Positions 14,562-21,402 of a stretch of 22,409 nucleotides of DNA are shown in pieces (the stretch's first letter is position 1; the number at the start of each line of letters is the position of its first letter). The notes under the pieces were generated by a model. That model was not told the DNA's origin. It saw only the letters and a list, made by a program, of their open reading frames with translations, and searched no databases. The translations under genes and the position numbers were made by a program. Source of the stretch: Kiloniellales bacterium (GTDB lineage: Bacteria > Pseudomonadota > Alphaproteobacteria > Kiloniellales > JAKSDN01); the NCBI GenBank assembly GCA_022360075.1, contig JAKSDN010000932.1, positions 1-22,409 of the forward strand. Direction: 5' to 3'.

Positions 14562-14970
14562 TCAGGCTGCCCAGCAAAGGCACCCGCTCGTAGAGCTGGG
14601 AGGCAGCATCCCAGTGGTCGATGTGCTCGGCCACACGCCCTTGTGCATCGAAGCCGACCTCGGTCATGCCGTCGATGACCGCCTCGCGGCCGCCGCCCTT
14701 GCGGCGAAAAGTGAAGCGCCAGCGCAGGTAGGCGCGCTCCGCCCCGATCGCGATATCGTCGACGCGAAAGCGCGGCGCCTCGACATCCTCGAACATCTTG
14801 GCGAAGACGAGCGTCAAGGCCGCCACGCCGCGCACCTCGTTGAAGGGGTCTTTGAAGCGCACATCGGGCGCACAGAGCTCGGAAAGCTCCGGCAAGCGCT
14901 CGGGCGCGAGGGCCTCGTAGAAGTCGGCATAGGCGCGCGCTGCCGCGGCCAGATCCGGGCTTCGGCTCAC
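14524..14970 (-). CDS. NTF2-like / SnoaL-type protein
   Basis: 148 residues with an NTF2-like cone fold: N-terminal helices (ARAYADFYEAL), then the strand pattern APDVRFKDPFNEVRGV, YLRWRFTFRRKGG and a final GRVAEHIDHWDAASQLYERVPLLG, typical of the SnoaL/nuclear transport factor 2 group. Members are either small isomerase/hydratase-like enzymes or ligand-binding proteins; the reaction here is unknown. GTG 14970 overlaps the SDR stop as GTGA, so it is the last gene of the leftward operon. Its final 38 bases overlap the DUF3833 gene, leaving no room for a separate terminator. Confidence 0.88.
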   Translation of the reverse strand: MSRSPDLAAAARAYADFYEALAPERLPELSELCAPDVRFKDPFNEVRGVAALTLVFAKMFEDVEAPRFRVDDIAIGAERAYLRWRFTFRRKGGGREAVIDGMTEVGFDAQGRVAEHIDHWDAASQLYERVPLLGSLIRLVKRRIAAAP

Positions 14971-15740
14971 GTCTCAGGCACCAGCTTGCGCGTCACGGCG
15001 AAGAAGAGCGGGTGGGGCAGCAGCCGCAGGAGCTTCATCAGACAGGCGAGGCGGCGCGGAAAGACGATCTCGAAGCGGTCCGAGGCGAGCCCGCGATAGA
15101 AGGCCTCGGCCGCCGCCTCGGGCTCCATGAGGAAAGGCATGGGAAAAGGGTTGCGGTCGGTCAGCGGGGTGCGCACGAAGCCGGGATTGACGATTTGCAG
15201 GGTGATGCCCAGGGCCTCGAGCTCGGGCCTCAGCGCCTCGGCCATGTTGATCAGCCCCGCCTTGCTCGCGCCATAGCCGGCCGAGGTGGGCAGACCGGCG
15301 TAGCCGGCGACGGAGGAGACGATCGCGATCCGGCCCCGCCTGCGCCCGATCATCCGAGACAGCAGCGGCTCCAGACAATGAGCCGTGCCCATCACGTTGA
15401 GGTCCAGGAGGCTCTTGACCTTATCGGCCGCGAAATCGCGGGCCAGGATCGGCTGGTGCGTGCCGGCGTTGAGGACGGCGACGGCGATCGGTCCGACGTC
15501 GCGCTCGATCGCCGCCACGGCTTCGGTGACCGCAGCGGCGTCGGTCACGTCCAGCGGCCAGGACACGACCTTGCCGCCTTGCCCATGCGCGGCCGTGACG
15601 AGATCCTCAAGGGCGTCAGCCCGCCGCGCACTCGCCACCACTCTATCGCCACCGCGGGCGACGCGTAGCGCGAGCGCCCGTCCGAGGCCGGAGCTCGCGC
15701 CGGTGATCCAGACCGCCCCGCCGGAAGCCAGGGCCGTCAC
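14967..15740 (-). CDS. Short-chain dehydrogenase/reductase (SDR)
   Basis: 257 residues, classical SDR size. The NAD(P) motif is TGASSGLG (13-20), D64-V65 for the adenine, NAG at 91-93, the catalytic S143 and Y156-x-x-x-K160 (AGYGASKAG), and PGFVRT (186-191). The C-terminus (RRLACLMKLLRLLPHPLFFAVTRKL) is hydrophobic and basic, which may bring it to the membrane. Likely role: reduction or oxidation of a lipid-derived carbonyl or alcohol, given the operon (inference). GTG 15740 is chosen because the Rossmann fold starts right after it and GGAG lies 10 bases upstream. This start overlaps the stop of a 32-codon ORF as GTGA. The open frame upstream of 15740 has no SDR features. Confidence 0.93.
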   Translation of the reverse strand: MTALASGGAVWITGASSGLGRALALRVARGGDRVVASARRADALEDLVTAAHGQGGKVVSWPLDVTDAAAVTEAVAAIERDVGPIAVAVLNAGTHQPILARDFAADKVKSLLDLNVMGTAHCLEPLLSRMIGRRRGRIAIVSSVAGYAGLPTSAGYGASKAGLINMAEALRPELEALGITLQIVNPGFVRTPLTDRNPFPMPFLMEPEAAAEAFYRGLASDRFEIVFPRRLACLMKLLRLLPHPLFFAVTRKLVPET

Positions 15741-15835
15741 GGGTCCCCGACTCCGCGCCACCTCATGTATTCGACCGGGTCGATGGTGGGGCGGCTCAGC
15801 CCCTGACGACGCGGACCCGGTTGCGCAGCGATCAT
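15737..15835 (-). CDS. Possible 32-residue small protein between the DUF6134 and SDR genes
   Basis: ATG 15835 overlaps the DUF6134 stop by one base (TAATG), and the TGA overlaps the SDR start by four (GTGA), so the frame exactly fills the space between two operon genes. The peptide begins MIAAQPGPRRQG and ends TIDPVEYMRWRGVGDP: basic with an aromatic/Trp patch, no signal or membrane segment. About 78% of third codon positions are G or C. The double start/stop overlap is the usual sign of a coupled gene in this operon. It could instead serve only to couple translation of the SDR gene. No known family is recognised. Confidence 0.45.
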   Translation of the reverse strand: MIAAQPGPRRQGLSRPTIDPVEYMRWRGVGDP

Positions 15836-16539
15836 TAGTGTTTCGCAGCAGCCTGAGCGCGCGCGTTGGCCGACCAGCGGTCGTAGTCGATGTCGGCACC
15901 CCGCGCCTCGAAGGCGATGCGCATCAGCTCGTCTTGCGGCCCGTACCAGAGCGACAGATTGAGATCGCCCGTCATCTCGTAGCGCCGCGCCGGCACGATA
16001 CCGCTCTCCAGCGCGAGCGATTCCTCGCCGTTCGGCGCCACCGCCACCTCGAGCAGGCGGCCCTTCTGGGTATCGATCAATCGGCTCTGGCCCACGGTCG
16101 CCTTGTTCCAGTAGCTCGTCGGCAGGGTGCCGGCTGGCGCCAGGTAGCTGCCGTCCTGGTGCTCCACGCTAAGCCCTTCGTCGGTCGCCCGAACCTTGAC
16201 CCAGTAGTCGTCGCCGTCGTCGTTCGTGCGCGAGTCGAGCGCGACCAGGCGGCCGTCGCGCCAGACCTCGCGATTGCGGTGCTCGTAGCGAAACAGCGTG
16301 ATGAAGCCGATGCCGACCTTGAGATCGATCTCGATCTCGACGTGGGTCTCTTCGCCCACCTGGCTGAACTTGAGCTTGTGCACGCCGATCGGCTCCTCGT
16401 CGCGCATGACCCAGAAGCCGAGGAGCTTGTCGGCCGACTCACTGGCCGGCAGGGGCGCCGCCGTCGCCAGCACCAGAAGGGCCGTGGCGGCCGCAAGCGG
16501 GAGCCGACGGAATGAGAATTGCTGGGTCCGAGAGGTCAT
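15835..16539 (-). CDS. Secreted DUF6134-type protein
   Basis: 234 residues: a signal peptide with basic FRR and hydrophobic LPLAAATALLVLATAAP, likely cut near PASES, then a beta-rich domain (LLGFWVMRDEEPIGVHKLKFSQ, HVEIEIDLKVGIGFITLFRYEHRNREVW, DGSYLAPAGTLPTSYW). This matches what I recall of DUF6134, periplasmic proteins of unknown function. ATG 16539 is selected over the longer frame (to 16662) because AAGGTGG lies 5 bases upstream and because the predicted ECF-type promoter (16635-16661) overlaps the longer N-terminus. First gene of the leftward operon with the small ORF, SDR and NTF2-like genes. Confidence 0.85.
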   Translation of the reverse strand: MTSRTQQFSFRRLPLAAATALLVLATAAPLPASESADKLLGFWVMRDEEPIGVHKLKFSQVGEETHVEIEIDLKVGIGFITLFRYEHRNREVWRDGRLVALDSRTNDDGDDYWVKVRATDEGLSVEHQDGSYLAPAGTLPTSYWNKATVGQSRLIDTQKGRLLEVAVAPNGEESLALESGIVPARRYEMTGDLNLSLWYGPQDELMRIAFEARGADIDYDRWSANARAQAAAKH

Positions 16540-16634
16540 CAACGCCACCTTTTCGAGTGTCCCCTGTTCCGGGTCGGGCCTCGGCGATCCCACGACCTCG
16601 TTCGTCGGCACGATCCTGGCCCCCTCCATGCTTT

Positions 16635-16661
16635 TACGCTGAATCCACAGCCTTCGGATCA
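16635..16661 (-). promoter_or_regulatory. RpoE/ChrR (ECF11)-type promoter of the DUF6134-SDR-NTF2 operon
   Basis: On the minus strand a perfect TGATCC (16656-16661), 17 bp, then CGTAAAA (CGTA at 16635-16638). It is the counterpart of the element before the photolyase operon. Predicted start near 16627 gives a leader of about 85-90 nt to ATG 16539. Confidence 0.65.
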
Positions 16662-16692
16662 CGCCAAAGAGGGTGTTCGCATTGTAACGTTT

Positions 16693-16710
16693 TTGTCATA
16701 TAACATTCAC
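16693..16710 (+). promoter_or_regulatory. Pho box upstream of the PhoX gene
   Basis: TTGTCAT-ATAA-CATTCAC matches 15 of 18 positions of the Pho box CTGTCATAWAWCTGTCAY. Further TGTCAT-like heptamers lie in the same 11-bp phase: TTGTAAC at 16682 and GTGTCAT at 16726. This predicts PhoB control under phosphate starvation. The spacing to the ECF-type promoter of the divergent operon is about 30 bp. Confidence 0.75.
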
Positions 16711-16818
16711 ATTTGCGTGCAGAGAGTGTCATGCCCTGCACCTAGACGGTGGCAATAAACTCCAGGTTCGGGCTCCGCACGAGGGCCGTGAGAGATCTTT
16801 CCCCCAAGAGGAGGCGGC

Positions 16819-18813
16819 ATGAGCAATTCCAATAGGACGTTCACCGTTCGTACCTACGAGGAAACGGACGACATCCCGAGCAACCCGACGTCCAACCCGA
16901 CGCTCGGCGACATCATCAACCAGCGTCTCGGCCGCCGCGGCTTCCTGCGCGGCGCCTTGGCGACGACCGCGATCACGGCTGCCTATGGCCCGCTGCTGAT
17001 GGGTGCGAGCCGCGAGGCCCTGGCCGTGGGCACAGAACACAAGTTCGAGGAGATCAGCCACGGCGTCGACGAGACCCATCACGTGGCAAAAGGCTATGAG
17101 GCCGACGTGCTGATCCGCTGGGGCGACCCGGTCATGTCCGACGCGCCGGCCTTCGATCCGCGCAAGCAGACGGCCGCGGCTCAGGAGAAGCAGTTCGGCT
17201 ACAACAACGACTTCATCGGCTACCTGCCGCTGCCGGCGGGTTCGGACAGCTCCGACCACGGGCTGCTCTGCATCAATCACGAGTACACCAACGAGGAGGT
17301 CATGTTCCCCGGCATCGAGCGCCAGGACCGCGACCTCCAGTTCGCCGATATGACCAAGGAGATGGTCGACATCGAGTTGGCCGCCCACGGCAACTCGATC
17401 ATCGAGGTCAAGCGGGAGTCTGGCGGCAAGTGGCAGGTCGTGCCCGACAGCAAATACGCCCGGCGCATCTCCATGCTCTCGACCGAGATGAGCATTTCGG
17501 GTCCGGCGGCCGGCCACACGCGCATGAAGACCAATGCCGATCCCAGCGGCACACGAGTCGTCGGCACGCTGAACAACTGCGCCGGCGGCATGACGCCCTG
17601 GGGCACCTACCTGACGGCCGAGGAGAACTTCCACGGCTACTTCTGGGGCGACCCGGAAGGCCATGCCGAGGCGCGCAATTTCGGACGCTACGGCGTGCCC
17701 GGCCGCTGGTACGCCTGGGGCAAGTACCACGATCGCTTCGACATCAACAAGGAGCCCAACGAGGCGAACCGCTTCGGCTGGATCGTCGAGATCGATCCGC
17801 TCGATCCGGCCTCGACGCCGGTCAAGCGCACGGCGCTGGGCCGCTTCAAGCACGAGGGCGCCGAGTCGATCGTCAACAAGGATGGCCGCGTCGTGATCTA
17901 CAGCGGCGACGACCAGCGCTTCGACTATCTCTACAAGTTCGTCACCGATGGGCGCTTCGACCCGGAGAACCCGGCGGCCAACAAGGACCTGCTCGACAGC
18001 GGCACGCTCTACGTCGCCCGCTTCGATGCCGACGGCTCGCTCGCGTGGCTGCCGCTGGTCTTCGGCCAGGGTCCGCTCACGCCGGAGAACGACTTCGAGA
18101 GCCAGGCCGAAGTGCTGATCGAGACCCGCCGGGCGGCCGACCTCTTGGGGGCGACCCCGATGGACCGGCCGGAGGACGTGGAGGCGAGCAAGTTCTCCAA
18201 CAAGGTCTACGTGATGCTGACCAACAACTCGAAGCGCAAGCAGGAGCAGGTCGACGCGGCCAACCCGCGGGCCGAGAACCTCTTCGGCCACATCGTCGAG
18301 CTCAGCCCGACCGACGACGACCATGGCGCCGATTCGGGCAAGTGGGAGATCCTGGTCAAGTGCGGCGACCCGAGCGTCGCCGAAGTCGGCGCGCAGTGGA
18401 ATCCGGCGACTTCGGAGAACGGCTGGTTCGCCGCGCCGGACAATTGCGCGATCGATAATCGCGGTAACCTATGGATCTCCACCGACCAGGGCGCCGGCTG
18501 GTCGCTGAGCGGCACCTGCGACGGCCTCTGGGCGCTCGAGACCGAAGGCGAGAAGCGCGGCACCGGCAAGATGTTCTTCCGCACGCCGGTCGGCGCCGAG
18601 CTCTGCGGCCCGCGCTTCACGCCGGACGACCGCACGCTCTTCGTCGCCGTGCAGCATCCCGCGGTCGACGGCGTCAGGGCGCTCGAGGGCTTCGAGAAGC
18701 GTTCGACCTTCGACGACCCGGCGACCCGCTGGCCGGACTTCGACGACAACATGCCGCCACGGCCTTCGATCGTGGTCATCACCAAGACCGACGGCGGCCC
18801 CATCGGCACCTGA
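16819..18813 (+). CDS. phoX: PhoX-family alkaline phosphatase, Tat-exported
   Basis: 664 residues, the usual length. PhoX releases phosphate from organic phosphoesters in the periplasm and uses Fe3+ and Ca2+. The Tat motif GRRGFLRGA (38-46) is followed by a hydrophobic stretch and a likely cleavage near REALA (65-69); the 37-residue N-region before the arginines is long, as is common in PhoX. The body is a DUF839/PhoX beta-propeller: LLCINHEYTNEE, NNCAGGMTPWGTYLTAEENFHGYF, IYSGDDQRFDYLYKFV, and GNLWISTDQG near the C-terminus. ATG 16819 follows AAGAGGAGG by 4 bases. A strong Pho box is upstream and two hairpins close the gene, so it is monocistronic and probably PhoB-controlled. Some DUF839 proteins lack proven phosphatase activity. 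Confidence 0.92.
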   Translation: MSNSNRTFTVRTYEETDDIPSNPTSNPTLGDIINQRLGRRGFLRGALATTAITAAYGPLLMGASREALAVGTEHKFEEISHGVDETHHVAKGYEADVLIRWGDPVMSDAPAFDPRKQTAAAQEKQFGYNNDFIGYLPLPAGSDSSDHGLLCINHEYTNEEVMFPGIERQDRDLQFADMTKEMVDIELAAHGNSIIEVKRESGGKWQVVPDSKYARRISMLSTEMSISGPAAGHTRMKTNADPSGTRVVGTLNNCAGGMTPWGTYLTAEENFHGYFWGDPEGHAEARNFGRYGVPGRWYAWGKYHDRFDINKEPNEANRFGWIVEIDPLDPASTPVKRTALGRFKHEGAESIVNKDGRVVIYSGDDQRFDYLYKFVTDGRFDPENPAANKDLLDSGTLYVARFDADGSLAWLPLVFGQGPLTPENDFESQAEVLIETRRAADLLGATPMDRPEDVEASKFSNKVYVMLTNNSKRKQEQVDAANPRAENLFGHIVELSPTDDDHGADSGKWEILVKCGDPSVAEVGAQWNPATSENGWFAAPDNCAIDNRGNLWISTDQGAGWSLSGTCDGLWALETEGEKRGTGKMFFRTPVGAELCGPRFTPDDRTLFVAVQHPAVDGVRALEGFEKRSTFDDPATRWPDFDDNMPPRPSIVVITKTDGGPIGT

Positions 18814-18864
18814 AGGCCCTCAAAGGCCTTCACCAAAGGGGCGGCCGCCAAAGCGGCCGCCCCT
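18812..18864 (+). terminator. Double-hairpin terminator after phoX
   Basis: First hairpin GAAGGCC-CTCAAA-GGCCTTC (18812-18831) begins inside the stop codon. The second is a perfect 12-bp stem AGGGGCGGCCGC-CAAA-GCGGCCGCCCCT (18837-18864). No T-run follows, so it may act with Rho or mainly stabilise the mRNA end. Confidence 0.75.
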
Positions 18865-18922
18865 GTTCGATTGCTCAGCGAGAGCGTAGCGTGCAACGCG
18901 CGATGCGCTGCATGCCCATGGT

Positions 18923-19036
18923 GCGTCCTTCGAGACGCCCTCTTCGAGGGCTCCTCAGGATGAGGAGAATAGAGTATGGCATTAAGAAATGTCCTCATCC
19001 TGAGGAGCCCGCACTAGCGGGCGTCTCGAAGGACGC
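18923..19036. repeat. Long inverted repeat, palindromic intergenic element type C
   Basis: Outer arms GCGTCCTTCGAGACGCCC (18923-18940) and its exact complement (19019-19036), then inner arms GGGCTCCTCAGGATGAGGA (18948-18966) and its exact complement (18992-19010), around a 25-nt AT-rich centre. That is 37 perfect base pairs with small loops between the arms. The gene-free interval 18865-19238 contains this and the next repeat and no credible ORF. Related elements are common between alphaproteobacterial genes, as I recall. Confidence 0.75.
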
Positions 19037-19104
19037 AAGATTGGCATCCAGGACTCCCAGCGCATGCCAAGACCAAGTTGCACCATGTGGAACTGGCCGG
19101 CTGC

Positions 19105-19210
19105 CGTCATTGCGAGCCGGCGCGAGCCGGCCCCTTGGTGCCTATGGGCAATCCAGAGCCACCGCTCGGGCGCTAGCAATCTAGATTGCTTCGCTGTGCT
19201 CGCAATGACG
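19105..19210. repeat. Inverted-repeat intergenic element type D
   Basis: Terminal arms CGTCATTGCGAGC (19105-19117) and GCTCGCAATGACG (19198-19210) are perfect complements. Inside lie GCAATCCAGA and TCTAGATTGC, a second partial pair. This 'cgtcattgcgag...ctcgcaatgacg' element is a widespread non-autonomous (MITE/REP-like) repeat in proteobacteria, to my knowledge. It ends 28 bp before the phnX stop. Confidence 0.75.
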
Positions 19211-19238
19211 AACCCTGATATCGCAGGCGTTCAGCGCC

Positions 19239-20090
19239 TCACGGCTTCTCGCCGCGGTGGATGCGGGCCTGGATGTCGTCGATGCAGGGCATGACCTCGG
19301 CGATGCTGTCGACCACGTAGTGCGCGCCCGAGGACTTCATGCGGCCGTAGGCGCGGTTGCGCTTGGCCTTCTTCTCGTCGTCGGACAGCGCCTGCCATTC
19401 CTCGAGCGAGAGGCCGACCTCGTTGCCGGAGACCGCGACGCCGATCGTCCACATGCCGGCGTTGAGGCCCTCGTGCACGCCGGGGATCGTGTCGTCGATC
19501 TTGACGCAGGCCTGCACCGTGTCGACGTCGAGGTTGATCGCGTTCTGCAGGCACATGTGCGGATAAGGCCGGCCGCTCGGCACTTCCGAGGCGCAGACCG
19601 TGGAGTCCGGCTCGTAGCCCTGGCGCTTGGCGTCGGCCATGTTGATCGCGGTCATCTCGGTCGTGTAGCCCGTGGTCGTGCCGATCTTGATGCCGCGGGC
19701 GCGCAAGGCATTGACGGTCTCGAGCGTGCCGGGGATCAGCGCCGAGTAGGTCGAAAGGCACTCGAGCTGCAGCGGCACGAAGGCCTCGTACATCGCCTCC
19801 ACGTCCGCCTCGTTCGGCATGCGGCCATGGGCCTCCATCCAGCGCTGACGCACCGACTCCATCTCGGTCATCTTGCGGATATGGACCTTCTTGTGTGCGC
19901 CCATGGGCCCGCGCGCCTCGTCCATGGTTACCGCCACGCCGTGGCGCTTGAAGACCTCGACGAAGGCCACCGCCGGGGCGACGCAGCCGAAGTCGAGCGT
20001 GGTGCCGGCCCAGTCGAACAGCACCGCCTCGATCGCGCCGGTGTAGCTGCGGGTCGTGGTGAAATCGTAGATCTGGCTCATGGTGTTCAT
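19239..20090 (-). CDS. phnX: Phosphonoacetaldehyde hydrolase (phosphonatase)
   Basis: 283 residues, a HAD-superfamily hydrolase that cleaves phosphonoacetaldehyde into acetaldehyde and phosphate; cytoplasmic. The HAD nucleophile is D26 in LFDWAGTTLDFG, and the Schiff-base lysine is K67 in GPMGAHKKVHIRKMTE, equivalent to K53 of the Bacillus cereus enzyme. KIDDTIPGVHEGLNAGMW carries the acidic residues of motif 4. The start is ATG 20090, preceded by GAGGAGGAGGGG; a second ATG three codons on is less well placed. The frame stays open upstream through phnW, but that part is a shadow. It follows phnW after 26 bases, so the two are co-transcribed. Confidence 0.95.
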   Translation of the reverse strand: MNTMSQIYDFTTTRSYTGAIEAVLFDWAGTTLDFGCVAPAVAFVEVFKRHGVAVTMDEARGPMGAHKKVHIRKMTEMESVRQRWMEAHGRMPNEADVEAMYEAFVPLQLECLSTYSALIPGTLETVNALRARGIKIGTTTGYTTEMTAINMADAKRQGYEPDSTVCASEVPSGRPYPHMCLQNAINLDVDTVQACVKIDDTIPGVHEGLNAGMWTIGVAVSGNEVGLSLEEWQALSDDEKKAKRNRAYGRMKSSGAHYVVDSIAEVMPCIDDIQARIHRGEKP

Positions 20091-20116
20091 GGCCCCTCCT
20101 CCTCGTCTCGTTCCTG

Positions 20117-21301
20117 TCAAGCCGTGGCGGCGCGCGGCCGCGCAGGCCCCCGCTCCGTCACCCCCATCTCGTCCAAGGTCTGGCCGACCGCCTCGACCAG
20201 ACCGCCGATCACGTCCTTGTCGATCCGGCCGATGCAGCCGATCCGGAAGCTGTCGGCGACCGTCAGCTTGCCCGGGTAGATCACGTAGCCGCGCGCGCGC
20301 AGGCTGTCGTAGAAGCGCGTGAAGTCGAAGCGCGGGTCGGCCGGCATGTGAAAGGTCACGATGATCGGCGCCTGCAGCGCGTCGGGCAGCAAGGTCTCGA
20401 AGCCGAGACCGCGCAGCCCCTCGACCAGCAGGCGGCAGTTCTCGCCGTAGCGCGCGCCGCGTCCGGCCACGCCACCCTCGGCCTCGAACGCGTCCAGCGC
20501 GCGGGCGAAGGCGGCGACGACCTGGACCGGCGGCGTAAAACGCCACTGGCCGTTCTTCTCCATGGCCTGCCACTGGTCGTGGAGATCGAGGCTGAGCGAG
20601 GGCGAGCTGCCCTTGGTGGCTTCCAGGGCCGCCTTGCGCGCGATGCAGAAGCCCATCCCCGGCACGCCCTCGAGGCATTTGTTCGAGGAGGCGACGACGG
20701 CATCGAAGGGGGTCTTGGTGGCATCGAGCGGCAGGGCGCCGAACGCGCTCATGGCGTCGATCAACAGCCGCCGGCCGTGGCGCGCCGTCACCTCGGCGAC
20801 CGCCTCGACCGGATTGAGGATCCCGGAGGTGGTCTCGCAATGCACCACGGCCACGTGGCTGATGCTGGCGTCTGTGCCAAGCAGACGGTCCAGGGCCTCG
20901 GGATCGACCGGCACGTCTTCCGCCGTTTCGATCACCGCGATCTCCAGGCCGTAATAGCCGGCGATCTTCGCGATGCGGTGACCGTAGGCGCCGTTGATCA
21001 GGACCAGCAGCTTGCCGTCGGCCGGCACGAAGTTGCCGATCATCGCTTCGACGACGAAAGTCCCGCTGCCTTGGAGCGGGACACAGACGAAGTCCTCGCC
21101 GCCCCCCGCGATTCGAACCAGGCGCTCGCGGACGCCGCGGTTGATCGCGATGAAGCCCTCGTCGCGCGAGCCGAAGTCGTGCAGCATCGCCTGCTTGACC
21201 TCCGGCGAGGTCGTCAGCGGGCCCGGCGTCAGAAGCCAAGGATCGCCGGTCGGCGTTGCCGCCGGCGGCGCGCCGGACTGGCCGTTGGACTGCTTCGTCA
21301 T
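20117..21301 (-). CDS. phnW: 2-aminoethylphosphonate:pyruvate transaminase
   Basis: 394 residues, class V PLP aminotransferase. It converts 2-aminoethylphosphonate plus pyruvate to phosphonoacetaldehyde plus alanine, feeding PhnX. Landmarks: LLTPGPLTTSPEVKQAML (24-40), GSGTFVVEA (78-86), HCETTSG (154-160), the PLP aspartate in IDAMSAFG (D182), the PLP lysine K208 in ASSNKCLEGVPGMGF, and YVIYPGKL with FRIGCIG at the C-terminus. ATG 21301 follows GAGGAGGGG by about 10 bases. Divergent from a LysR-type regulator across a 101-bp, partly AT-rich spacer. Confidence 0.96.
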   Translation of the reverse strand: MTKQSNGQSGAPPAATPTGDPWLLTPGPLTTSPEVKQAMLHDFGSRDEGFIAINRGVRERLVRIAGGGEDFVCVPLQGSGTFVVEAMIGNFVPADGKLLVLINGAYGHRIAKIAGYYGLEIAVIETAEDVPVDPEALDRLLGTDASISHVAVVHCETTSGILNPVEAVAEVTARHGRRLLIDAMSAFGALPLDATKTPFDAVVASSNKCLEGVPGMGFCIARKAALEATKGSSPSLSLDLHDQWQAMEKNGQWRFTPPVQVVAAFARALDAFEAEGGVAGRGARYGENCRLLVEGLRGLGFETLLPDALQAPIIVTFHMPADPRFDFTRFYDSLRARGYVIYPGKLTVADSFRIGCIGRIDKDVIGGLVEAVGQTLDEMGVTERGPARPRAATA

Positions 21302-21363
21302 GCTGGAGGCCCCTCCTCATGGCGGGCTTGCTTGCCCCTAGATGCATCCACGGTTAGCATAAA

Positions 21364-21386
21364 TCAAATCGATAATACTGATGTGA
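21364..21386. promoter_or_regulatory. Candidate LysR operator between phnW and its regulator
   Basis: Interrupted dyad TCAxATC-N9-GATxTGA; its core ATC-N9-GAT (21368-21382) satisfies the T-N11-A rule for LysR-type binding sites. The site covers GATAAT (21371-21376), a plausible -10 for the regulator gene, so autorepression is likely. On the other strand TATGCT (21356-21361) is a possible phnW -10. Confidence 0.6.
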
Positions 21387-21402
21387 AATATAGGTGAAGA
21401 CG

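Noticed and set aside
16729..18324. 531-residue minus-strand open frame opposite phoX
   Set aside because: Antisense shadow caused by high G+C; the plus-strand frame has the Tat signal and the PhoX signatures.
18207..18998. 263-residue minus-strand open frame spanning the end of phoX and the repeat
   Set aside because: It crosses the phoX terminator hairpins and half of the inverted repeat, a typical spurious frame.
18865..19238. CRISPR array or integrated mobile gene in the repeat-rich gap
   Set aside because: The repeats are inverted pairs, not regularly spaced direct repeats, and no transposase, integrase or cas gene is present.
20091..21347. Single 702-residue protein on the minus strand covering phnW and phnX
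   Set aside because: Only the last 283 residues are a real protein (PhnX). The upstream part is an out-of-frame shadow of phnW, which has its own frame with intact PLP motifs.
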